A stretch of DNA of 64,000 bases from positions 930,001 through 994,000 of the forward strand of contig NZ_JAHOPB010000002.1 of NCBI RefSeq assembly GCF_019039055.1. Direction: 5' to 3'. Below are positions 16,627-25,933 of the stretch, in pieces (position 1 is the first letter of the stretch; every line of letters begins with the position of its first letter). The DNA comes from Reyranella humidisoli. Lineage in GTDB: Bacteria > Pseudomonadota > Alphaproteobacteria > Reyranellales > Reyranellaceae. The translations under genes and the position numbers were made by a program. A model generated the notes under the pieces. The model searched no databases, was not told the DNA's origin, and worked only from the letters and a program-made list of their open reading frames with translations.

Positions 16627-17568
16627 ATGAGTCGGGCTTTTGTCTTTCCGGGACAGGGATCGCAGGCCGTCGGCATGGGAGCCGACCTCGCCGGCGCCTT
16701 CGCCACCGCCCGGGAGGTATTCGGCGAGGTCGACGAGGCGCTGAAGCAGAATCTCTCCAAATTGATGTGGGAAGGACCCGAAAGCGACCTCGTCCTGACC
16801 GAGAACGCCCAGCCAGCCCTGATGGCCGTCAGCGTCGCGGTCGCCCGGATCCTGGAGAAGGACGGCGGCAAGCCCCTGTCTTCGCTGGCGGCGTACGTCG
16901 CCGGCCACTCGCTGGGTGAGTATTCGGCGCTCGCCGCGGCCGGGGCCCTGACTCTGCCGGACGCCGCACGCCTCCTGAAGCTGCGCGGGCAGTCGATGCA
17001 GAAGGCCGTGCCAGTCGGCGTCGGCGCCATGGCGGCGCTGCTCGGCATCGAACTGGAGCCCGCCCAGGAAGCCTGCAACGAAGCGGCCCAGGGCCAGGTC
17101 GTCGCGGTCGCCAACGACAATGGCGGTGGCCAGGTCGTGGTCAGCGGTCACAAGGAAGCGGTCGAGCGCACCATCGAGGCAGCCAAGGCCAAGGGCTGCA
17201 AGCGCGGAATGCTGCTGCCGGTGAGCGCGCCTTTCCATTGCCCGCTGATGCAGCCAGCCGCCGACGCGATGAAGGTCGCGCTCGAAGGCGTGACGTTGAT
17301 GCCGCCGCGCGTGCCGCTCATATCCAATGTGCTGGCGTCGGAGCTGAGCGACCCCGACTCGATCAAGCAGCGGCTGGTGGAACAGGTCACCGGCCTCGTG
17401 CGTTGGCGCGAAAGCGTGCAATACATGAAGTCGCGAGACGTCGAGGTTCTGGTCGAATGCGGTACCGGCAAGGTTCTGTCGGGGCTTGTGAAGCGCATCG
17501 ACAAGGACATGACCGGCATGGCGCTCAACACGCCGGCCGACATCGAAGCCTTCCTGAAGACGGTGTGA
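16627..17568 (+). CDS. fabD: Malonyl-CoA-ACP transacylase
   Basis: 313 residues, the normal length. It loads malonyl groups onto acyl carrier protein for fatty acid synthesis. The N-terminal FVFPGQGSQ and the nucleophile motif GHSLGEYSAL (Ser near residue 97) are present, and PFHCPLM (about 200) carries the catalytic His. A purine-rich GGGGGA lies upstream of the ATG. It starts the + strand series fabD-fabG-acpP-fabF-mltG, with a 10-base gap to fabG. Confidence 0.97.
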   Translation: MSRAFVFPGQGSQAVGMGADLAGAFATAREVFGEVDEALKQNLSKLMWEGPESDLVLTENAQPALMAVSVAVARILEKDGGKPLSSLAAYVAGHSLGEYSALAAAGALTLPDAARLLKLRGQSMQKAVPVGVGAMAALLGIELEPAQEACNEAAQGQVVAVANDNGGGQVVVSGHKEAVERTIEAAKAKGCKRGMLLPVSAPFHCPLMQPAADAMKVALEGVTLMPPRVPLISNVLASELSDPDSIKQRLVEQVTGLVRWRESVQYMKSRDVEVLVECGTGKVLSGLVKRIDKDMTGMALNTPADIEAFLKTV

Positions 17569-17578
17569 GGAGAAAGCC

Positions 17579-18319
17579 ATGTTCGACCTGACCGGCAAGG
17601 CGGCTCTCGTCACGGGTGCATCGGGTGGTATCGGCGGCGCGATCGCGCGCGCACTCCACAAGCAGGGCGCGACGGTGACGCTCTCGGGCACGCGTGCCGA
17701 AGCGCTGGAGCAGCTCAAGGCGACGCTCGGCGAACGCGCCTACGTCGTCACCGCGAAGATGGACGATGCGGCCGATATCGACCGCCTCGCCAAGGAGGCC
17801 GAAGCCGCAATGGGCGGCAAGCTCGACATCCTGGTGAACAATGCCGGCATCACGCGCGACAACATCTCCATGCGCATGAAGGACGAGGAATGGGAGAAGG
17901 TCCTGCTGGTGAACCTCACCGGCACCTTCCGTCTCACCCGCGCGGCCATGCGCGGAATGATGAAGCGGCGTTTCGGCCGCGTCATCAACATCACCTCGAT
18001 CGTCGGTGTCACCGGCAACCCGGGCCAGGCCAACTATGCGGCGGCCAAGGCCGGTCTGATCGGCATGTCGAAGTCGCTGGCGCAGGAACTGGCGTCCCGC
18101 GGCATCACGGTAAACTGCCTCGCGCCGGGCTTCATCGCCACGCCGATGACCGACGTGCTGACCGACGACCAGAAGAAGACCATCCTGGGTCGCGTTCCCG
18201 CGGATCGCCTCGGCACGCCGGAGGAGATCGCGGCCGGTGTCGTCTATCTCGCCAGCGACGAGGCGGCCTATGTCACGGGTCAGACCCTGCACATCAACGG
18301 CGGGATGGCGATGATCTGA
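17579..18319 (+). CDS. fabG: 3-oxoacyl-ACP reductase
   Basis: 246 residues. An SDR enzyme that reduces beta-ketoacyl-ACP with NADPH. The cofactor motif GASGGIGG is near residue 13, NNAGIT near 86, and the catalytic Ser, Tyr and Lys are visible in NITSIVG and YAAAK (about 138-157). Its place between fabD and acpP identifies it as the fatty-acid-synthesis FabG rather than one of the many other SDRs. Confidence 0.96.
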   Translation: MFDLTGKAALVTGASGGIGGAIARALHKQGATVTLSGTRAEALEQLKATLGERAYVVTAKMDDAADIDRLAKEAEAAMGGKLDILVNNAGITRDNISMRMKDEEWEKVLLVNLTGTFRLTRAAMRGMMKRRFGRVINITSIVGVTGNPGQANYAAAKAGLIGMSKSLAQELASRGITVNCLAPGFIATPMTDVLTDDQKKTILGRVPADRLGTPEEIAAGVVYLASDEAAYVTGQTLHINGGMAMI

Positions 18320-18401
18320 GGGTAAAGGCTGCAAGTGCCTGATTTTGTGGGCTTTTCGGACCTAGCCAATGGCCCGGAAGCTATGTTAATAGCGCGGCAT
18401 C

Positions 18402-18420
18402 CGCCGAACCCCCTTCGGCG
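18402..18420 (+). promoter_or_regulatory. Hairpin in the acpP leader
   Basis: CGCCGAA-CCCCC-TTCGGCG forms a perfect 7-bp stem, and a TTTTT run begins about nine bases later, before the acpP ATG at 18456. The gap to the T-run is longer than in a standard terminator. It may partly terminate or attenuate fabDG transcripts, or stabilise the acpP mRNA 5' end, since acpP is normally expressed far above its neighbours. Confidence 0.35.
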
Positions 18421-18455
18421 ACCGGGATTTTTGGATACACGGGAAGGACAAGACA

Positions 18456-18695
18456 ATGAGCGATATTGCCGAGCGCGTTAAGAAGATCGTCGTTGAGCAT
18501 CTCGGCGTCGAGGCCGCTCAGGTCAAGGAAGAGGCCAAGTTCATCGACGACCTCGGCGCGGACAGCCTCGACACGGTCGAGCTGGTGATGGCGTTCGAGG
18601 AAGAATTCGGCATCGAGATTCCCGACGACGCCGCCGAGAAGATCCAGACCGTCGGCGACGCCATCGGCTTCATCAAGGGCAACGCGAAGTCCTGA
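18456..18695 (+). CDS. acpP: Acyl carrier protein
   Basis: 79 residues, strongly acidic. The phosphopantetheine attachment serine is in GADSLDTVELVM (Ser near residue 37). It carries growing acyl chains in the cytoplasm. The ATG follows a GGAAGGAC ribosome binding site. It lies in the standard order fabG-acpP-fabF, with a 136-base gap upstream that probably contains its own promoter, and 34 bases before fabF. Confidence 0.98.
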   Translation: MSDIAERVKKIVVEHLGVEAAQVKEEAKFIDDLGADSLDTVELVMAFEEEFGIEIPDDAAEKIQTVGDAIGFIKGNAKS

Positions 18696-18729
18696 TCTTC
18701 ACCGGTTCCTGCAAGAGGGAAGGCGGAAG

Positions 18730-19986
18730 ATGAGGCGAGTCGTCGTAACCGGCTTGGGTATGGTGACGCCGTTGGGTGACGGCGTCGACACGAACTGGCG
18801 TCGCCTCATGGCGGCGGAATCGGGCATCCGCCCGATCCAGGCTTTCGATACATCCGATCTCGCGACCAAGATCGCGGGCGAGGTTCCCCAGGGTGACAAG
18901 GCAAACGGCCACTTCAACGTGGACGATTACCTAGCGCCCAAGGAGCAGCGGAAGCTGGACAAGTTCATTGTGTTCGGAATCGCGGCCGCCCAGCAGGCGG
19001 TCGAGGATTCCGGCTGGATGCCCCAGGACGAGGAAGGTCTGACCCGGACCGGCGTCATGATCGGCTCCGGCATCGGTGGCCTGCAGACCATCTACGAGAC
19101 TTCGCTGGTGCTGAAGGAGCGGGGGCCGCGCCGCGTCAGCCCGTTCTTCATTCCGTCGGCGCTGATCAACCTCGTCTCGGGTCAGGTCTCGATCAAGTAC
19201 GGTTTCAAGGGACCGAACCATGCAGTTGTCACCGCCTGCGCCACCGGTGCGCATGCGATCGGCGACGCTGCGCGGCTGATCCAGTTCGAGGATGCGGATG
19301 TCATGGTGGCGGGCGGCGCCGAAGCCGCGATCTGCCGCATCGGCATCGCAGGCTTCAATGCCTGCAAGGCGCTGTCGACCGACTTCAACGACACGCCGAC
19401 CCAGGCTTCGCGTCCATGGGACAGGAAGCGCGACGGCTTCGTGATGGGCGAGGGTGCGGGCTGCGTTGTGCTCGAAGAGTACGAGCACGCGAAGAAGCGC
19501 GGCGCCAAGATCTATGCCGAGATTCTCGGCTACGGCCTGTCGGGCGATGCCTATCACATCACCGCTCCGTCCGAGGACGGCGACGGTGCGATGCGCGCCA
19601 TGAAGGCGGCGCTGAAGCGCGCCAACCTCGGCACGGACCAGATCGACTACGTGAACGCCCATGGCACGTCGACCATGGCGGACGTCATCGAGCTTGGTGC
19701 AGTCAAGCGGACCTTTGGCGCCGATGCTTACAAACTGTCGATGTCCTCGACCAAGTCGGCAACCGGCCATCTGCTGGGTGCCGCGGGAGCGATCGAGGCG
19801 ATCTATTCGATCAAGTCGCTGATCGATCAGGCCGTTCCGCCGACGCTCAACCTCGACGAACCGGACGAGGGCTGCGACATCGACCTCGTTCCCAAGCAGG
19901 CCAAGCAGCGCAAGGTTCGCTATGCGCTCAGCAATTCGTTCGGATTTGGCGGCACCAACGCGGCCCTGATCGTCGGGCCGGTCTGA
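18730..19986 (+). CDS. fabF: 3-oxoacyl-ACP synthase II
   Basis: 418 residues. The condensing enzyme elongates acyl-ACP with malonyl-ACP. The catalytic Cys is in VVTACATGAHA (about residue 168), and the two catalytic His are in NAHGTST and SATGHLLGAAG (about 307 and 344). It ends with the typical NSFGFGGTNAALI. A GAGGGAAGG ribosome binding site precedes the ATG. It is followed 23 bases later by mltG. Confidence 0.97.
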   Translation: MRRVVVTGLGMVTPLGDGVDTNWRRLMAAESGIRPIQAFDTSDLATKIAGEVPQGDKANGHFNVDDYLAPKEQRKLDKFIVFGIAAAQQAVEDSGWMPQDEEGLTRTGVMIGSGIGGLQTIYETSLVLKERGPRRVSPFFIPSALINLVSGQVSIKYGFKGPNHAVVTACATGAHAIGDAARLIQFEDADVMVAGGAEAAICRIGIAGFNACKALSTDFNDTPTQASRPWDRKRDGFVMGEGAGCVVLEEYEHAKKRGAKIYAEILGYGLSGDAYHITAPSEDGDGAMRAMKAALKRANLGTDQIDYVNAHGTSTMADVIELGAVKRTFGADAYKLSMSSTKSATGHLLGAAGAIEAIYSIKSLIDQAVPPTLNLDEPDEGCDIDLVPKQAKQRKVRYALSNSFGFGGTNAALIVGPV

Positions 19987-20009
19987 TCTTTAATTTGGGG
20001 GGCTGAGTC

Positions 20010-21044
20010 ATGCTCAGCTACTTCCGCTGGGTTCTGTTCTTCATTGCGTTGTTCGCCACCGTCATGGGCGGGTCGATCTATGTCGGCCACGTGATCCTCA
20101 CTGCCCAGGGGCCTCTCGAGAAGACCAAGAATGTCGTGATCCCGCGCGGTGCCGGGCCGACGACGATGGCCAGGCTCCTGGAGGAGGAGGGCGTCATCGC
20201 CCATCCGCGCCTGTTCCGCGTGGCCCTGATGATCGATCCGTCGCCCAAGCCCATCAAGGCGGGCGAGTACGAGGTGCCGGCCCACACCTCGATGCAGGCA
20301 CTGGTCGAGTTGCTTCAATCGGGCAAGGTCGTGCAGCGCCGCCTCACCATTCCCGAGGGCATGACGACGCCTGAAGTGCTGGAACTCGTGCGCAAGACCG
20401 AGGCGCTCACCGGGAACATCACGCTCGACGTGAAAGAGGGCGACCTCCTGCCCGAGACCTACTTTTATTCGCGCGACGATACCCGTGACGGGCTTCTGTT
20501 GCGTATGAAGGAGGCGATGGAGAAGGCTCTGGACGAGGCCTGGCGCAAGCGTGCCGCCGGCCTGCCGCTCGCCAACAAGCGCGAGGCGCTGATCCTGGCG
20601 TCGATGATCGAGAAGGAAACGGCGGTGCCGTCGGAGCGCACCCGGGTCGCGGCGGTCTTCATCAACCGTCTGCGCCGGCGCATGAAGCTCGAGAGCGACC
20701 CAACCACCATCTACGGCCTGACCGAAGGAAAGGCGCCGCTGGGGCGCGACCTGACGCGCGCCGACCTGCAGTCGAACACGCCCTTCAACACTTACGTGAT
20801 CGCGGCCCTGCCGCGCGGCCCCATCTGCAATCCCGGGCGCGCCTCCATCGTCGCGGCGACCAATCCGGCGCGTGACCGTTCGCTGTTCTTCGTCGCCGAC
20901 GGGCAGGGCGGGCACGCCTTCGCCACCACGCTCCCCGAGCACAACCGCAACGTCGAGCGCTGGCGCCAGATTCAGCGCGAGAAGGCGGAATCGCAGACAC
21001 AGCCGCAAACGCCGGCGCCCCAGGCGCCGACCACCCGGCAATAG
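20010..21044 (+). CDS. mltG: Endolytic murein transglycosylase MltG
   Basis: 344 residues. An inner-membrane lytic transglycosylase that cuts nascent glycan strands and helps set their length. One N-terminal membrane segment (about residues 5-28) is followed by the YceG domain; the catalytic Glu is in ASMIEKETAVPSER (about residue 210), and the regions INRLRRRMKLESDPTTIYG and SNTPFNTY are conserved. The C-terminus is Gln/Pro-rich. Genomic placement after fabF is standard in proteobacteria. The next gene begins 3 bases after its stop. Confidence 0.95.
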   Translation: MLSYFRWVLFFIALFATVMGGSIYVGHVILTAQGPLEKTKNVVIPRGAGPTTMARLLEEEGVIAHPRLFRVALMIDPSPKPIKAGEYEVPAHTSMQALVELLQSGKVVQRRLTIPEGMTTPEVLELVRKTEALTGNITLDVKEGDLLPETYFYSRDDTRDGLLLRMKEAMEKALDEAWRKRAAGLPLANKREALILASMIEKETAVPSERTRVAAVFINRLRRRMKLESDPTTIYGLTEGKAPLGRDLTRADLQSNTPFNTYVIAALPRGPICNPGRASIVAATNPARDRSLFFVADGQGGHAFATTLPEHNRNVERWRQIQREKAESQTQPQTPAPQAPTTRQ

Positions 21045-21047
21045 GTC

Positions 21048-21758
21048 ATGCCGGCGCTTCTTCTGGCGCTGCTGTCCTTCGCTGCAATCGCCTTGGCCAT
21101 TGCCTGGCTCCTGCGTGCCAATCCGTCGTCGCTGGCGCGCGTGATGCGCGTGATCATGGTTGTGCTGGGCGGCATCGGCGTCGGCGCCATGCTGATCTTC
21201 GGGCTGCGTTTCCTGCCCGGTCTCCTGCCGGAACTGATGGGGCTGGCGGGTATCGTCATCACGGCGCTGATCGCGCGGGCGGTCCGTAACCGGCCGTCCG
21301 GCGGCTTCAGTGCGCCGGGTGCCGGCCAGCGAACCGAGGTCAACACGGCATTCCTGAAGGCATGGATCGATCACGCGAGCGGCGATGTCGGCGGTACGGT
21401 TTTGGCCGGCCGCTTCGCCGGACGCACCCTGGACGCGCTGACCGACGCGGATCTGCTCGACTTGCGGACCGAATGCGCCGCGGACGCCGATTCGCTGCGG
21501 GTCCTCGAAGCCTATCTCGACCGGCGCCTCGGGGCGGACTGGCGGAACGCGCGGAGCGCGCCGCCGCCGCGCGGCTCCCGCTCGGACATGAGCCGCGAGG
21601 AAGCGCTGGCAGTGCTGGGCCTCTCCGAAGGCGCGACCGGTGAGGAGATCAAGGCGGCGCACCGGCGCCTGATCCAGCGCATGCATCCCGACGTCGGGGG
21701 ATCGGCCGACCTCGCCGCACGGATCAACCGGGCCAAGGACGTGCTGCTCGGCGGTTGA
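21048..21758 (+). CDS. Membrane-anchored J-domain protein
   Basis: 236 residues. Two hydrophobic segments fill residues ~1-22 and ~30-75; a soluble region follows and the last ~55 residues form a short J domain with the HPD motif (RLIQRMHPDVGGS, about residue 213). J domains stimulate DnaK ATPase, so the protein probably recruits DnaK to the membrane; its client is unknown. The arrangement resembles the mitochondrial import protein Tim14/Pam18, in which a membrane anchor precedes a C-terminal J domain; that comparison is structural only. It starts 3 bases after mltG and is probably co-transcribed with it. Confidence 0.8.
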   Translation: MPALLLALLSFAAIALAIAWLLRANPSSLARVMRVIMVVLGGIGVGAMLIFGLRFLPGLLPELMGLAGIVITALIARAVRNRPSGGFSAPGAGQRTEVNTAFLKAWIDHASGDVGGTVLAGRFAGRTLDALTDADLLDLRTECAADADSLRVLEAYLDRRLGADWRNARSAPPPRGSRSDMSREEALAVLGLSEGATGEEIKAAHRRLIQRMHPDVGGSADLAARINRAKDVLLGG

Positions 21759-21819
21759 TCTTGCCACGACGCGCGCCGCCATGGCATCTAGCGCGCTCGC
21801 GGGTCATCTTGCCTTGATC

Positions 21820-21848
21820 CTGTCAAATCATTGATTTTCATATACAAT
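21820..21848 (+). promoter_or_regulatory. Candidate galU promoter with an internal palindrome
   Basis: CTGTCA (21820-21825) and TACAAT (21843-21848) are 17 bases apart, 20 bases before the galU ATG. A perfect 13-bp palindrome AAATCA-T-TGATTT (21825-21837) lies between the two boxes, where a bound repressor would block RNA polymerase. The regulator is unknown. Confidence 0.45.
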
Positions 21849-21868
21849 CCGGTTTCTGAACGAGGTCG

Positions 21869-22750
21869 ATGAGTATGGCGCAGCGAGTCCGAAAAGCCGT
21901 CCTTCCGGTTGCCGGTCTGGGAACGAGATTCCTGCCCGCGACCAAAGCCATGCCCAAGGAGATGCTGACGGTCGTCGATCGGCCGCTCATCCAGTACGCG
22001 GTCCAGGAGTGCCTGGCCGCCGGCATCGAGGAGTTCGTCTTCGTGTCCGGGCGCAACAAGGGCGCGTTGGAGGATCACTTCGACCATGCCTACGAACTGG
22101 AGGCGACGCTCGAACAGCGCAAGAAGGCGCCGGAGCTGAAGCAGACGCAGGACGCCACGATCAAGCCGGGCAATGCGATCTTCACGCGCCAGCAGAAGCC
22201 GCTGGGTCTCGGCCACGCCGTGTGGTGCGCGCGTCACTGGATCGGGCAGGAGCCCTTCGCCGTCCTCTTGCCGGACGAGCTGACCATCGACGAGCCGAGC
22301 TGCATCGGGCAGCTCGTGCAGGCGCACGAGAAGACCGGCGGCAGCGTCGTTGCCGTGATGGACGTGCCGCGCGAGCAGACCAAGAGCTACGGCATCGCGG
22401 CCGTGAAGAACGAGAACGGCAACCTCTCCGAGATCACCGGGATGGTCGAGAAGCCCAAGCCCGAGGAAGCGCCTTCGACCCTGGCGCTGATCGGCCGATA
22501 CGTGCTGATGCCCGAGGTGTTCGAGCATCTCGATCGGCACGAGACCGGCGCCGGCGGCGAAATCCAGCTCACCGACGCGATGGCGAAGATGATCGGACGC
22601 TCGCCCTTCCATGCCTTGCGCTATGCCGGCCAGCGCTACGATTGCGGCAGCCGTATCGGTTTCCTGGAAGCCAATGTTGCCGTGGCGCTGCACCGTGCCG
22701 ACACGGCGGCCGAGACACGGGCTCTTCTTGGCCGCTTGCTGAAGGCCTGA
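21869..22750 (+). CDS. galU: UTP-glucose-1-phosphate uridylyltransferase
   Basis: 293 residues. It makes UDP-glucose from UTP and glucose 1-phosphate. The nucleotide-binding signature GLGTRFLPATKAMPKEML is at residues ~17-34, and the regions LPDELTIDEP and GGEIQLTDA match GalU. Two ATGs (21869 and 21875) are possible; GAGG lies 4 and 10 bases upstream respectively. The product feeds UDP-glucose dehydrogenase, the next gene, five bases downstream, so the pair makes UDP-glucuronate for envelope polysaccharide. Confidence 0.95.
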   Translation: MSMAQRVRKAVLPVAGLGTRFLPATKAMPKEMLTVVDRPLIQYAVQECLAAGIEEFVFVSGRNKGALEDHFDHAYELEATLEQRKKAPELKQTQDATIKPGNAIFTRQQKPLGLGHAVWCARHWIGQEPFAVLLPDELTIDEPSCIGQLVQAHEKTGGSVVAVMDVPREQTKSYGIAAVKNENGNLSEITGMVEKPKPEEAPSTLALIGRYVLMPEVFEHLDRHETGAGGEIQLTDAMAKMIGRSPFHALRYAGQRYDCGSRIGFLEANVAVALHRADTAAETRALLGRLLKA

Positions 22751-22755
22751 TCGCC

Positions 22756-24072
22756 ATGCGCATCGCCATGATCGGTTCGGGCTATGTCGGGCTGGTGTCG
22801 GGAGCCTGCTTCGCGCAGTTCGGGCACGACGTGGTGTGCGTAGACAAGGAAGCCGCGAAGATCGAGCGGCTCCGGAAGGGCGAGATCCCGATCTACGAAC
22901 CGGGCCTCGATCGCCTGGTGTCGGACAATGCGCGGTCCGGACGCCTTACCTTCAGCACGCACCTGCCGGACGCCGTCGGCAATGCCGACGCAGTGTTCAT
23001 TGCCGTCGGCACGCCCACGCGTCGCGGCGACGGGCATGCCGACCTGTCCTACGTCTATGCCGCTGCGGCCGAGATTGCCCAGGCGATCACCGGCTATACC
23101 GTGATCGTGACCAAATCGACCGTTCCGGTCGGGACCGGCCGGGAAGTCGCCCGCATCATCCGCGAATCGCGGCCCGCAGCCGAATTCGACGTAGCCTCAA
23201 ATCCGGAGTTCCTGCGCGAAGGCGCGGCGATCGAGGATTTCATGAAGCCGGATCGCGTCGTGATCGGTGTCGAAAGTCAGCGCGCGCGCGATGTGATGGC
23301 GGCGGTCTATCGGCCGCTCAATCTGATCCAGACCCCGATGGTGTTCACCAACATCGAGACGGCCGAGGTCACCAAGTACGCGGGCAACGCCTTTCTCGCG
23401 ACCAAGATCACCTTCATCAACGAGATCGCCGACCTGTGCGAGAAGGTCGGTGCCGACGTGCACGACGTGGCCCGCGGCATCGGCCTCGACGGCCGCATCG
23501 GGCGCAAGTTCCTGCATCCCGGCCCGGGCTTCGGCGGCTCCTGTTTTCCGAAGGACACCCTGGCGCTTGCCTATACGGCGCGCGAAGCCAACGCACCGCA
23601 GACGATCGTTGAGCAGGTGATCGAGGTGAACAACGGCCGCAAGAAAAGGATGGCGCGGAAGGTCATCGATTTCTGCGGCGGTTCGGTCGCGGGACTGACC
23701 ATCGGGGTGCTGGGCCTGACATTCAAGCCGAACACCGACGACATGCGAGACGCGCCGTCGCTCGACATCGTGCCGGCGCTGCAGGCGGCCGGCGCCCGGA
23801 TCGTGGCCTTCGATCCCGAAGGCATGGAAGAGGCGGGACGCCTGTTGAAGGATGTGACCTTCACGAAGACCGCTTACGAGGCGGCAACGGGCGCCGACGT
23901 CCTGGTCGTCATCACCGAATGGCACGAGTTCCGCGGGCTCGACCCGCGGCGCATCAAGGACCTGATGCGCCAGGCGCGCATCGTCGACCTGCGCAACATC
24001 TTCGATCCGGGTGAAATGCGCGCGCTTGGCTTTACCTACGAGGGCGTCGGCCGGCCGGCCCCGCGTTCCTGA
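22756..24072 (+). CDS. UDP-glucose 6-dehydrogenase
   Basis: 438 residues. It oxidises UDP-glucose to UDP-glucuronate with two NAD+. The Rossmann motif GSGYVGLVSGACFA opens the protein, and the catalytic Cys is in GPGFGGSCFPKDT (about residue 260). The C-terminal UDP-binding domain contains GLTFKPNTDDMRDAPS. The ATG at 22756 gives the conserved N-terminus; the open frame further upstream is antisense-like sequence within galU. It lies between galU and a phosphomannomutase, an exopolysaccharide/LPS precursor cluster. Confidence 0.96.
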   Translation: MRIAMIGSGYVGLVSGACFAQFGHDVVCVDKEAAKIERLRKGEIPIYEPGLDRLVSDNARSGRLTFSTHLPDAVGNADAVFIAVGTPTRRGDGHADLSYVYAAAAEIAQAITGYTVIVTKSTVPVGTGREVARIIRESRPAAEFDVASNPEFLREGAAIEDFMKPDRVVIGVESQRARDVMAAVYRPLNLIQTPMVFTNIETAEVTKYAGNAFLATKITFINEIADLCEKVGADVHDVARGIGLDGRIGRKFLHPGPGFGGSCFPKDTLALAYTAREANAPQTIVEQVIEVNNGRKKRMARKVIDFCGGSVAGLTIGVLGLTFKPNTDDMRDAPSLDIVPALQAAGARIVAFDPEGMEEAGRLLKDVTFTKTAYEAATGADVLVVITEWHEFRGLDPRRIKDLMRQARIVDLRNIFDPGEMRALGFTYEGVGRPAPRS

Positions 24073-24104
24073 ATTTCCCGAATGCTTTTTCCGGAGTCCG
24101 TTCC

Positions 24105-25499
24105 ATGAGCCACAAATTCGATCCGAGCATCCTGCGTGAGTACGACATCCGCGGCATCGTGGGTGGCACCGTTCATGCCGCCGATGCCCGTGCAATCGGG
24201 CGCACGCTGGGGACGCTCGTGCGGCGCAAGGGCGGCAAGCGCGTGGCGCTCGGATACGACGGCCGCCTGAGCTCACCCGAACTCGCGGCGGCTTGCATCG
24301 AGGGGCTGACGGCAGCCGGCATCGACGTGCTGGACATCGGCCTGGCGGCGACGCCGATGCTGTATTTCGCGGTCTACCATCTGGAGGCCGACGGCGGCAT
24401 CCAGATCACGGGGTCGCACAATCCGCCGGACTACAACGGCTTCAAGATGATGATGGGCAAGAAGTCCTTCTTCGGCGCCGACATCCAGACACTGGGCGCG
24501 ATGGCCGGCAAGGGCGACTGGGAGACGGGGCAGGGCAAGGTCGAGAAGCGGCCGGTCCTCGCCGACTATGCCGCCCGGCTGCTGCGCGACGTGAAGCCCG
24601 GCAAGAAGCTCAAGGTCGCCTGGGATACCGGCAACGGCGCGGTCGGTGTGTCCATCCGCTCCGTCGTGGACAAGCTCGAAGGCGAGCATTTCGTGCTGAA
24701 CGAGAAGGTCGATGGGACCTTCCCCTCGCATCATCCCGATCCGACGGTTCCGAAGAACCTCGAGCAGCTCATCGCCGAGGTGAAGAAGCAGGGATGCGAT
24801 CTGGGCATTGCCTTCGACGGCGACGGCGACCGCATCGGTGCCGTCGACGGTCAGGGGCGCATCCTGTGGGGCGACCAGCTTCTCGTCCTGTGGTCGCGCG
24901 ATGTGCTCAAGACCAATCCGGGGGCCACCATCATCGCCGACGTGAAGGCGAGCCAGGTCCTGTTCGACGAGATCGCCAAGGCCGGCGGCAAGCCGATGAT
25001 GTTCAAGACCGGTCACTCGCTGATCAAGAGCAAGATGGCCGAGGTCGGCGCACCGCTCGCCGGCGAAATGAGCGGCCACGTCTTCTTCGCCGACACCTTC
25101 TACGGGTTCGACGACGCACTCTATTGCGGCCTGCGTCTGCTCAACATCGTCGCCAACTCGAAGGAGAGCCTGGCGGACATGCGCGACGGCCTGCCCCAGC
25201 CGGTCAATACGCCCGAGCTCCGCTTCGACTGCCCGGACGACGAGAAGTTCGGCGTCGTGGAGAAGGTGAAGGCGCGCCTGCAGAAGGACGGCGCGAAGTT
25301 CTCGGACATCGACGGCGTGCGGGTCAGCACCAAGGACGGCTGGTGGCTCCTGCGCGCGTCGAACACGCAGCCTGTTCTCGTGGCGCGCTGCGAAGCCGCC
25401 GACGATGCGGGCCTGGAGCGGTTGATGGCCGATCTCAAGGCGGCGCTTGCGGCCTGCGGCGTCGAACTGCCGGACGACGCCGGCTCCGGCCATCACTGA
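24105..25499 (+). CDS. Phosphomannomutase/phosphoglucomutase
   Basis: 464 residues, bifunctional PMM/PGM (AlgC/ManB) type. It interconverts hexose 1- and 6-phosphates and so supplies glucose 1-phosphate to GalU or mannose 1-phosphate. The phosphoserine loop TGSHNPPDYNG is near residue 103, the Mg2+ loop FDGDGDRIG near 240, the sugar-specificity loop GEMSGH near 323, and the phosphate-binding RASNTQP near 420. It is probably co-transcribed with galU and the dehydrogenase. Its stop shares a base with the next start (TGATG). Confidence 0.94.
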   Translation: MSHKFDPSILREYDIRGIVGGTVHAADARAIGRTLGTLVRRKGGKRVALGYDGRLSSPELAAACIEGLTAAGIDVLDIGLAATPMLYFAVYHLEADGGIQITGSHNPPDYNGFKMMMGKKSFFGADIQTLGAMAGKGDWETGQGKVEKRPVLADYAARLLRDVKPGKKLKVAWDTGNGAVGVSIRSVVDKLEGEHFVLNEKVDGTFPSHHPDPTVPKNLEQLIAEVKKQGCDLGIAFDGDGDRIGAVDGQGRILWGDQLLVLWSRDVLKTNPGATIIADVKASQVLFDEIAKAGGKPMMFKTGHSLIKSKMAEVGAPLAGEMSGHVFFADTFYGFDDALYCGLRLLNIVANSKESLADMRDGLPQPVNTPELRFDCPDDEKFGVVEKVKARLQKDGAKFSDIDGVRVSTKDGWWLLRASNTQPVLVARCEAADDAGLERLMADLKAALAACGVELPDDAGSGHH

Positions 25500-25933
25500 T
25501 GCGCTTCTTCTTCTACGGCACGTTGCTCGATCGCGACGTGATGGCGCTGGTCATCGGCCGGCGGTTGCCGCCGCAGGCCTATATCGCGGCGGGCCTGCCC
25601 GGCCATGCGCGGCGCCGTGCGAAGAACGCGACCTATCCGATCGTCGTCCCGGCACGGTCCGGCGAAGTGCCGGGAGCGGTCGTGGGCGGCCTCAGCCATC
25701 GCGACGTGGCCCGGCTGGCCGCTTATGAGGGGCCGGGCTACCGCATCGCGCCACTCAGGGTGAAGGCCCAGGGGAGGATGACCGAGGTGTCGGTTTTCGA
25801 GCCGATCCAGTCCCGGCTGCAGCCCAGCCGCGATCTCTGGGACCTGACCTTATGGCAGTGTCGTCACAAGCGTTCGTTCGTCGAGCGTCTCAGACGAGCC
25901 CTCAGCGGGCGCCCGGCGTATTCCACGCCGTGA
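25499..25933 (+). CDS. Gamma-glutamylcyclotransferase-like (GGCT/AIG2) protein
   Basis: 144 residues. The fold is indicated by the N-terminal FFYGTLLDRDVM (substrate-binding YGTL) and by LAAYEGPGYRI, where the Glu corresponds to the catalytic acid of GGCT-like enzymes. Members cleave gamma-glutamyl amides, but many AIG2-like proteins have no known substrate. The ATG overlaps the stop of the mutase gene (TGATG), so translation is likely coupled. The last 32 bases overlap the 3' end of the carboxypeptidase gene on the other strand. Confidence 0.8.
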   Translation: MRFFFYGTLLDRDVMALVIGRRLPPQAYIAAGLPGHARRRAKNATYPIVVPARSGEVPGAVVGGLSHRDVARLAAYEGPGYRIAPLRVKAQGRMTEVSVFEPIQSRLQPSRDLWDLTLWQCRHKRSFVERLRRALSGRPAYSTP

